Of a DNA stretch of 37,625 nucleotides, positions 31,754 to 37,625 are shown piece by piece. This DNA comes from Bacteroidales bacterium (GTDB lineage: Bacteria > Bacteroidota > Bacteroidia > Bacteroidales > Muribaculaceae). The position numbers and the translations under genes are program-made. The number at the start of each line of letters is the position of its first letter. Position 1 is the stretch's first letter. Location of the stretch: the NCBI GenBank assembly GCA_014800815.1, contig JAAVFI010000003.1:1-37625 (forward strand). The letters are read 5' to 3'. Below the pieces are notes generated by a model. That model worked only from the letters and a program-made list of their open reading frames with translations, was not told where the DNA came from and ran no database searches.

Positions 31754-34408
31754 TTACTCAACCGAGTTGAGGATGCGTGCGAGGGTCTCGCCGAGGTTTA
31801 TGGAATACCCTTGGCTTTTGAAGATGATGCGGTTGAAAGAGTCGGCTACTATGAAGGCGGGGAAGTCGGACGATAGCGGTGAGGGCAGTTCGAGACCCTC
31901 CTGTATGGCTTTGGCTATACTACCGTCGTCGGCTCCGAACACTACATTTGACGGGAGGTTGCCGTAATCGCTTATGCGGAAGCGGGAGGCGGTATCAGCG
32001 TCGGGGAAGAGAATCAAGAATGTTCGGCCCGTGGCGCCTACTTCCTCGGCAGCTGCGGCTATATCGTTGAGGGCATGCGCACTTGGCTCGTGTCCGGGCA
32101 TAACTATGCCGAGAACGTAGTAGCCGCGTCCAGTAGTGGTGAGAATGGAGCGATTGTCGCCCGTCTGCAGTCCGTCGGGAGTGAATTCAAGAGGTGTGTA
32201 TAGCATCTCGGCATCGAGCGAACCGATTACCTGCAGCGCATTGGCATCACTACGCACGGTAAGAGGCACGGCGGTAGTGTCGCCGGGTTCGGATTTAAAA
32301 AAGCTCACGCGCGAGAGCACGCTGCCGTCGGCCATCCGCTGACCGGTGACAAGCATATATTGGCCCGGCTGCAGGGGCTGACGCCTTGAGTTGATTGATT
32401 CGAGAGTCTCGAAATCATCAAATTCCATAAGCTGTGGCACGGCATCTACAATCTGAGAGACGGTGAACTGGGAGTAGTATTTGGGACTACGTCCGCCGAG
32501 GTCAGATTCATTGTCAATCTGCAGAATACCTTTGGCCCGGAGGTCGGTATCGGCTGATGCCTCTTGATTGAATCGCACATCAATCCATTGGCCCGCAGCG
32601 TCGGCAAACTGGGTGACGCCGCTCACGGGGTCGATACGCGCCGGCACACCCAGGCTGCGGCATATAGCCACGAATGCTATCGAGCGGTCAAGCGGAGTTG
32701 CTATACGGTAGTCAAGGGTTGAAGTGGCGGATTGACGGTAGCCTTCGGGATTGAAAGTCAGGCCGGGAGCGATTATATCCGAGAGGTGTTTCTCCAGGAG
32801 TCGTGGATCAGCGCCGTATTCACGTTTCTGCTTTTCTGTAAGATTGCTCAGTATTTCCCTGCGGAAAGGCCTCAACATCTCGTTGGCGACGCGCGGATTG
32901 AGCACGTATTGCGTATAAAGGTCTGAGTCAGCGCTGTCTGCGGTATAGTCCATTTGGTCGGCAAGCACATCGGCAGTGATGTCGTGCAGGTCTTTTTCGG
33001 CAATCGCTCCAAGTAGGGCAACGGCCTTAGTGCGTTGAGCAGGCGGGGTTTCGCGCAGAAATTTTTCTATTACTGCATGGTTGCCGCGAGACTTCACAAG
33101 CAAGTCCCCTGCCCTGCCGTCAAGCTGAAGTTCACGGCATATCCCGGCAGCCTGCTCGGGAGTGACGAATGTATTGACGTATGCAAGGCGGATGCTGTCC
33201 TCAACGGCCTTCCTGCGGTCATTCTCAGCCATTTGGCCGGCAGTTACCGCGGGCGTATTTCCTCCGGGCTTCGGGGGCACGATGTCGAACTCGAGAGTGC
33301 CGGTAAAATTGCTGTCTTTGTTGAGCACTATCCGCAGGGTGTCGCCGGCGGTTAACTTTTCAAGATTGAACAATTTACCGTCGGAGGCCCAGGCCACCAT
33401 GTCGCCGCGGCCCGATGTAAACTGTGCACGGCCGTCGCGGTCGGTTTTCTTTGTTGCCAAGGGGTAGAACTCGGCATAGTTGTAGAGTGAGAAACGCACA
33501 GTTGCGTCTTCAACAGGCTTTCCCTCGCGGTCGGTTACATAGACGGTGGATATCTCTGTAGGAGCATAGTTTTCAGTAACGTTAATGATAGTTGATATCG
33601 GTGTTACGTCAAGCTGCTCCTCGGGTCCGTCGTACGCCCCTGCAACTTTGGTGGTCATGAGCATGCCGCGCGAGGCCGGAGCATTGAACCATGCGAGATT
33701 CAGCACCGCCTCGGGTTCGCAGGCACCGAGAAAATACCACCGGCCGTCGGCCCAGGCTTCCACCCAGGCGTGATTGTCGTCGGTATGCGCCCAGCGCGGG
33801 GTATAGACCTGGCGGGCCGGGATACCGACACTGCGGAGAGCCGCCACGGTAAAGGTAGACTCCTCGCCACAGCGCCCCAAAGCATTGCAGACGGTGGCTA
33901 AGGGCGAACTTGTGCGCGAGTCGGAGGGTTGATAGCTCACTTTCTCGTGGCACCAATGGTTTACCTCGAGAATGGCATCTTTCATCGAAAGATTCTGCAC
34001 AAGCGGCTTGAGTTCTTCGTAGAACACGCGGCGCGAGTCATCAAGATTCTCATTATTAACCCTCACGGGAAGCACGAAGTGGCGCCACTCGCGGTCGGGA
34101 ACGGTCGCGCCCCACGGCATTTCATCGGCAGCGCGCAAGGCCAGACGGGTATTCTCAAGGAAAAAATCGGTGGTATAGTCGACCACGTCGGGAGTGGCGA
34201 GATAGGCATAGAGAAATTTCAAAGCCTCCTGCTCACTCGCCTCAAGATTCGTCGGAATTGCAAGCCTTTCGGCGATTTCGGGCTGCAATTTCAGGCGCCG
34301 GTTATAGTCATTCTCAGCATCGGGTGTAAGTATAGTCCGCGCTTGCACGCCGGAGATCGCCAATGCCATGCAGAGCACTGCAGAGATAATATTTCGAGTT
34401 GGTATCAT
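31754..34408 (-). CDS. Secreted transglutaminase-like (peptidase-fold) protein (884 aa)
   Basis: Signal peptide (MIPTRNIISAVLCMALAISG, cleavage near VQA-R). A transglutaminase-core domain follows: ALGRCGEESTFTVAALRSVG with candidate catalytic Cys180, GIPARQVYTPRW, and DDNHAWVEAW with His213; the third residue is unclear because the usual Asp position reads GACEPE. About residues 280-350 are a carboxypeptidase-regulatory/CNA-like beta domain (VYVTDREGKPVEDATVRFSL). The C-terminal part includes a second short transglutaminase-like stretch (AFVAICRSLGVPARIDPVSG) and a thioredoxin/redoxin-like end (FLILFPDADTAS..., FIVADSFNRIIFK). Likely periplasmic or surface peptidase or amidase. 7 bp after CutC, third gene of the GH29 operon. 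The start is ATG 34408; GTG 34411 is just upstream. Confidence 0.88.
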   Translation of the reverse strand: MIPTRNIISAVLCMALAISGVQARTILTPDAENDYNRRLKLQPEIAERLAIPTNLEASEQEALKFLYAYLATPDVVDYTTDFFLENTRLALRAADEMPWGATVPDREWRHFVLPVRVNNENLDDSRRVFYEELKPLVQNLSMKDAILEVNHWCHEKVSYQPSDSRTSSPLATVCNALGRCGEESTFTVAALRSVGIPARQVYTPRWAHTDDNHAWVEAWADGRWYFLGACEPEAVLNLAWFNAPASRGMLMTTKVAGAYDGPEEQLDVTPISTIINVTENYAPTEISTVYVTDREGKPVEDATVRFSLYNYAEFYPLATKKTDRDGRAQFTSGRGDMVAWASDGKLFNLEKLTAGDTLRIVLNKDSNFTGTLEFDIVPPKPGGNTPAVTAGQMAENDRRKAVEDSIRLAYVNTFVTPEQAAGICRELQLDGRAGDLLVKSRGNHAVIEKFLRETPPAQRTKAVALLGAIAEKDLHDITADVLADQMDYTADSADSDLYTQYVLNPRVANEMLRPFRREILSNLTEKQKREYGADPRLLEKHLSDIIAPGLTFNPEGYRQSATSTLDYRIATPLDRSIAFVAICRSLGVPARIDPVSGVTQFADAAGQWIDVRFNQEASADTDLRAKGILQIDNESDLGGRSPKYYSQFTVSQIVDAVPQLMEFDDFETLESINSRRQPLQPGQYMLVTGQRMADGSVLSRVSFFKSEPGDTTAVPLTVRSDANALQVIGSLDAEMLYTPLEFTPDGLQTGDNRSILTTTGRGYYVLGIVMPGHEPSAHALNDIAAAAEEVGATGRTFLILFPDADTASRFRISDYGNLPSNVVFGADDGSIAKAIQEGLELPSPLSSDFPAFIVADSFNRIIFKSQGYSINLGETLARILNSVE

Positions 34409-34415
34409 CACTTAC

Positions 34416-35177
34416 TTAACAGTTTATTGCATAAGAGTTTATAGCCGCACGCAATTGCGCCACAATATTAGAATCGGTGACAAGGCGGCTGCCGTCTGTA
34501 GCATCTGCCGCGCCCATTGAGGCATTGCCGGTATAGGTCATTGACGACGGCTTCAGGCTGCGGGCCGATGCGTGAAGGTCGTCGGCATGCGATGTGCTGA
34601 GAATTTCAAGGGCATTCGCCGGCGAAACACCCGCTCCGGCCATGATTCTGATTCGTCCTGCCGCCTGCTCGTGGAGTCGGGCTATGAGCTCCGCACCGGC
34701 CAGGGCAGAACTTTGCTGCCCCGAGGTAAGGATTCGCGAAAAACCCATATCAATTATCTGTTCGAGGGCCTCGAAGGGGTCGGCGAGCACGTCGAAAGCT
34801 CGGTGAAATGTGTTCTGCAGCCCTTCAGCCTTGGCAAGCAAACGGCGGCAGGCGTGCGTGTCGATACGTCCGTCGCGGGTCAAAGCGCCGATGACTATAC
34901 CTGCCGCTCCCGCTTCAACGGCGGCCTCGGCATCACGCTCCATTACCTCTATCTCAGAAGAATCATACACAAAATCGCCCGCACGCGGACGCAGGAGCAC
35001 ATTGGTGCATATCCTTTCGGTTGCAAAGCGGGTTACTCCAATCGAAGGAGTCAGCCCTCCTTCTGCCAATCCCGAACACAATTCTACACGGTCGGCACCG
35101 CCCTCCATGGCAGCGAGAACTCCAATCGGGTCGCCGGTGCATATTTCGAGAGTGATATTACGCTTGGGCTCAGTCAT
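34416..35177 (-). CDS. cutC: CutC-family protein (253 aa)
   Basis: TIM-barrel protein of the CutC family, named for copper homeostasis though its role in Bacteroidetes is unproven. Diagnostic segments: LEICTGDPIGVLAAMEGGAD, RVELCSGLAEGGLTPSIG, NVLLRPRAGDFVYDSSEIEV, GIVIGALTRDGRID, FHRAFDVLADPFEALEQIID and ILTSGQQSSA. Length is normal. ATG 35177 overlaps the GH29 stop by 8 bp; an upstream TTG at 35189 is less likely. In Bacteroidales cutC is often beside glycoside hydrolases, so a carbohydrate-related function is conceivable. Confidence 0.95.
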   Translation of the reverse strand: MTEPKRNITLEICTGDPIGVLAAMEGGADRVELCSGLAEGGLTPSIGVTRFATERICTNVLLRPRAGDFVYDSSEIEVMERDAEAAVEAGAAGIVIGALTRDGRIDTHACRRLLAKAEGLQNTFHRAFDVLADPFEALEQIIDMGFSRILTSGQQSSALAGAELIARLHEQAAGRIRIMAGAGVSPANALEILSTSHADDLHASARSLKPSSMTYTGNASMGAADATDGSRLVTDSNIVAQLRAAINSYAINC

Positions 35178-36471
35178 GACGCAGTTCAATAATATAATCG
35201 GTTTCGTCGGGGAGACGGTCGAGACGAAGCGTCACACCGTCTTTACCTCTGGTATACTTCACTTTACGCGATTTATCGCCGAATTCAAAAGCCTCCTTCA
35301 CCTTGCCCGTAACAGGCACGAAGATATCCGTCGATTCAGGAGTGAGCACATGCACGAAAGTCCGTCCGGCCCGACGGGTAGATGTACCCCAGTCAGCCTC
35401 AAACGTGCTTCCCTCTGTACCATAGATAGTTTCGCCATATTTACGCATCCACTCGCCAATGTCGTGCAGACGTTCGAGCGCCGCAGCCGGCAACTGCCCG
35501 TCGGGTTGCGGACCGACATTTAGCAGAAGATTTGCGCCCTTGCCGGCAGTTTTCACCAAATCGCGGATGAGCGTTGCAGAATCCTTATAGTCAGTATCTT
35601 TCACGCGATAACCCCACGAACCGTTCATAGTATTACAGGTCTCAAGCGGCAACCGACTGATTTCCTGCGACGAATATCCTGCAGTATTCTCACCCGGGCG
35701 GTCACGCTCGAAAATCTGAATATCCTCACCCGGGAAAACATCCTCATGGTGATTGTTGCCCACCATACAGCCCGGCTGCAGAGAGTGCACCAACGCGTAT
35801 TGCGAAGGAAGCTGCCAGTCAAACGGCACCGAGTCGGAGTCGTGGTCCCAGAAACCGTCGAACCATATAGCGCGTACCGGCCCATAATTAGTAAGCAGCT
35901 CAGTGAGTTGGCGGTCCATAAACCCGCGATACCCGTTCCAATCATAGTGCAGACTGTCGAGGTCGGGAGTGTGCCCCGTACGTCCGCGAGGATAGTCAGT
36001 GCGCGTCCAGTCGATATGAGAATAGTAGAGATGCAACTTCAGATCATTCGCCGCACAAGCCTCAGCCAGCTCCTTCACCACATCACGCTTAAACGGCGTA
36101 GCATCCACAATATTATAGTCACTCTCAGCAGTATCCCACATCGAAAAACCGTCGTGGTGGCGGGTCGTGAAGCACACATATCGCGCACCCGAGTCGCGAA
36201 TCGCCTCAGCCCATTGCCCGGCATCAAAATTTGCAGGATAGAATCCCCCGGCCGCCTTGGCATATTCATCTGCCCGCGGCCCATAGTTCAGATACCACTC
36301 ACCCTGCCCGAACATCGAATAAATGCCCCAATGGATAAAAATTCCGAATCGGTCAGCGGCAAACTCGCGTTGCGACGCCCTGACAGCCTCCGACGGCACA
36401 TACTCCTCCGCCGGCGCAGCCACCGCTGACAACGACAATAAAACACCTACAATCAGTCCTATATATCTCAT
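35170..36471 (-). CDS. GH29 alpha-L-fucosidase (433 aa)
   Basis: Secreted or periplasmic exo-fucosidase removing terminal alpha-L-fucose, probably from mucin or other host glycans. Signal peptide MRYIGLIVGVLLSLSAVAAP. Catalytic-domain motifs: FGIFIHWGIYSMFGQGEWYL, RYVCFTTRHHDGFSMWDTAE, LHLYYSHIDWTR and PVRAIWFDGFWD, whose Asp is the expected nucleophile; then GKGANLLLNVGPQPDGQLP. A C-terminal beta domain (about 350-433) completes the usual length for single-domain members. First gene of the operon with CutC and the transglutaminase-like protein, driven by the promoter at 36505-36536. Whether it prefers alpha-1,2 or alpha-1,3/4 linkages cannot be told. Confidence 0.95.
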   Translation of the reverse strand: MRYIGLIVGVLLSLSAVAAPAEEYVPSEAVRASQREFAADRFGIFIHWGIYSMFGQGEWYLNYGPRADEYAKAAGGFYPANFDAGQWAEAIRDSGARYVCFTTRHHDGFSMWDTAESDYNIVDATPFKRDVVKELAEACAANDLKLHLYYSHIDWTRTDYPRGRTGHTPDLDSLHYDWNGYRGFMDRQLTELLTNYGPVRAIWFDGFWDHDSDSVPFDWQLPSQYALVHSLQPGCMVGNNHHEDVFPGEDIQIFERDRPGENTAGYSSQEISRLPLETCNTMNGSWGYRVKDTDYKDSATLIRDLVKTAGKGANLLLNVGPQPDGQLPAAALERLHDIGEWMRKYGETIYGTEGSTFEADWGTSTRRAGRTFVHVLTPESTDIFVPVTGKVKEAFEFGDKSRKVKYTRGKDGVTLRLDRLPDETDYIIELRHD

Positions 36472-36504
36472 AATGTGTGAATTTATACTTATCGCTTAAT
36501 AGTG

Positions 36505-36536
36505 CAAAAATACACCAAAGTATCCGAGTATCCAAA
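36505..36536 (-). promoter_or_regulatory. Bacteroidetes-type promoter of the GH29-cutC operon
   Basis: Minus-strand -33 TTTG at 36533-36536 and -7 TATTTTTG at 36505-36512, spaced 20 bp, fit the consensus exactly. Predicted leader of about 28 nt to ATG 36471. Confidence 0.75.
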
Positions 36537-36746
36537 TTTCAACGGAGTAATGGCATGAATTTCATCTTGCGTGAAAGCATAAATAAAGCGACTGACAAGT
36601 TTGATTATCAATCGCTTATAGTTAATTACGTAAGAGGCATATCACATCTTAATTCCAATCTATTATCTTACCGATAAGTTGATATTAGTTGAGATAATTA
36701 GGCAAGACAATTCTTGTCTATTCCAAATTTCCCGTGGTTAAGCTAT
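36537..36746. other. Intergenic stretch between GH29 promoter and terminator
   Basis: AT-rich, with no supported gene and no further clear signal. With the flanking promoter and terminator it makes up the 470-bp gap 36472-36941. Confidence 0.5.
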
Positions 36747-36794
36747 AAAAAAATGCCAGCCATACAAACAAATTATCCTTGTTTGCATGGCTGG
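36747..36794 (-). terminator. Intrinsic terminator, minus strand
   Basis: Hairpin with 16-nt arms (36756-36771 and 36779-36794, one A-C mismatch) and a 7-nt loop. On the minus strand it is followed by CA and seven U (36753-36747). It ends transcription coming from the RhuM side before the GH29 promoter. Confidence 0.85.
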
Positions 36795-36824
36795 GTATTA
36801 TTTGCTTAAATGGTTGGGAGAGGC

Positions 36825-36884
36825 TCAATACCCCTCCTCGTTGAAGAAAAGGCTAATCACTGTATTTCGGTTAGTTAGCTTAAT
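36825..36884 (-). pseudogene. Possible 3' gene remnant before the terminator
   Basis: A 19-codon open stretch without a start ends NTVISLFFNEEGY then TGA, 31 bp before the terminator hairpin. It looks like the C-terminus of a lost gene whose terminator remains. Too short to identify; could be chance. Confidence 0.25.
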
Positions 36885-36941
36885 TTATCAGTAGTAAGGC
36901 AAGCAAATTAAGCGATGAAAGATGCTGAATCACCTCATGAA

Positions 36942-37625
36942 CTAATTCTTGGATTTTCCTTTATTCTTGGTTTTGGCGTTTATGGCCTTTATCGTATCAA
37001 GATAGGCCCGCTCCACCGGGGAAAGTTCCCGGACTTGAAATTTGCGATATTCTTCACGCGCTTTATCCATGGCCTGCTGATGGCTGACAGAGCCGGGACC
37101 ATTCAGCAGTACTTCACCGGTAGAAGATAGTATCGAGTCGAGTTGCTTCTCATAATCTTCCATATACATCGGGCGACGACGCATTGCCTGAATTTCGGCA
37201 AAATCAAAGTATCCGGAAACAAGATTGTTGAGAATCTTCAATTCGTTCTCACTAAGATAATTCTTGGCTACCTGAGCATCGCGGAGAGTAGGATGATCCC
37301 CCTTGAATGAGGTCAGCCCCATCATCGGCGCATCCGCATTGGCACGTTTGTAAATCACCTCAGCCGCAGTATTGCCGTGAGCCGCAAAATGAAGTTTATT
37401 CTGCACAATCTTGAAGAACTCAACCGAAATCTCCGAACGAGGGTCATAATCTACCGCCGTGGCATATAGGTCAAGTACCTGCCGATACATCACCTTTTCA
37501 GATGATCGGATGTCGCGGATTCTGTCGAGCAGTTCACGCCAATAAGCACCACCACCATTCCCCTTCAGCCGCTCATCATCCATGGTAAATCCTTTGATAA
37601 TGTACTCCTTTAGCCGCTCGGTAGC
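36942..37625 (-). CDS. RhuM-family protein, C-terminal part (5' end outside window)
   Basis: Open from the window edge: ATERLKEYIIKGFTMDDERL, then AYWRELLDRIRDIRSSEKVM, YRQVLDLYATAVDYDPRSEI and GLTSFKGDHPTLRDAQVAKN, the strongly conserved C-terminal region of RhuM (COG3943) proteins, which carry a Bro/Kila-N-type DNA-binding-like N-terminus. An internal ATG at 37583 is not the start, because family-conserved residues precede it. The tail is basic (NAKTKNKGKSKN). RhuM genes often travel in genomic islands or within type I restriction loci; whether that is so here lies beyond the window. Function is not established. Confidence 0.88.
   Translation of the reverse strand, partial: ATERLKEYIIKGFTMDDERLKGNGGGAYWRELLDRIRDIRSSEKVMYRQVLDLYATAVDYDPRSEISVEFFKIVQNKLHFAAHGNTAAEVIYKRANADAPMMGLTSFKGDHPTLRDAQVAKNYLSENELKILNNLVSGYFDFAEIQAMRRRPMYMEDYEKQLDSILSSTGEVLLNGPGSVSHQQAMDKAREEYRKFQVRELSPVERAYLDTIKAINAKTKNKGKSKN

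Noticed and set aside
31754-34408. Transglutaminase-like protein as the leader peptidase of the PqqD system
   Set aside because: It is a large secreted protein in a separate operon with GH29 and CutC, unlike the small cytoplasmic B2 peptidases.
36942-37583. RhuM-like gene starting at ATG 37583 as a complete short gene
   Set aside because: The frame stays open to the window edge and the preceding residues (RLKEYIIKGF) are conserved in RhuM proteins, so the gene is longer and truncated by the window.

Overview
The window looks like a chromosomal segment of a Bacteroidales gut commensal, most likely in or near Muribaculaceae. This rests on promoters of the Bacteroidetes type (-33 TTTG, -7 TAnnTTTG), lipoprotein signals followed by acidic residues (Cys-Ser-Asp-Asp-Asp), a UpxY-type NusG paralog heading a polysaccharide locus, a fimbrillin-like lipoprotein, and a GH29 fucosidase. 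The taxonomic call is inference; no rRNA or marker gene is present.

Region 1 (about 1-24150, all minus strand) is one long co-directional exopolysaccharide/surface operon. In transcription order it runs: UpxY-like antiterminator; GT32; two GT2; a Wzy-like membrane protein; three GT4; a phosphoglycosyl transferase; a tightly coupled PqqD-like / nucleotidyltransferase / HprK-like kinase trio; Wza-type export lipoprotein; Wzc-type tyrosine autokinase with a Tyr-Gly tail; a 59-residue small protein; a fimbrillin-like lipoprotein with a PI-PLC-like C-terminal half; an OmpA-family barrel; a 1279-residue modular surface lipoprotein; an S24/S26 signal-peptidase-like protein; and an MsbA-type ABC exporter cut by the window start. 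Most junctions overlap or are separated by a few bases.

Upstream of UpxY lies a perfect 22-bp inverted repeat (23946-23967 and 24127-24148) enclosing a consensus promoter. In this assembly the promoter points away from the operon, so the locus appears captured in the OFF state of an invertible, phase-variable switch. Together the operon looks like a phase-variable system that makes and exports a glycan, carries a putative peptide/protein-modification cassette (PqqD, nucleotidyltransferase, kinase, peptidase, ABC exporter) and displays several surface proteins. The modification cassette and its unknown substrate are the most novel part.

Region 2 (24182-30849) holds an MFS exporter, a CaCA-type cation antiporter, an AlbA_2/RecG-like regulator with an in-frame 12-bp tandem repeat, and a plus-strand MBOAT O-acyltransferase plus SGNH-like partner with its own promoter.

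Region 3 (30850-31740) is a decayed patch: an internally deleted LTA-synthase/sulfatase pseudogene with a 13-G tract, a short 3' gene remnant, and a strong bidirectional terminator.

Region 4 (31754-36536, minus) is a three-gene operon with a clear promoter: GH29 alpha-L-fucosidase, CutC, and a secreted transglutaminase-like protein. The window ends in a partial RhuM-family gene.
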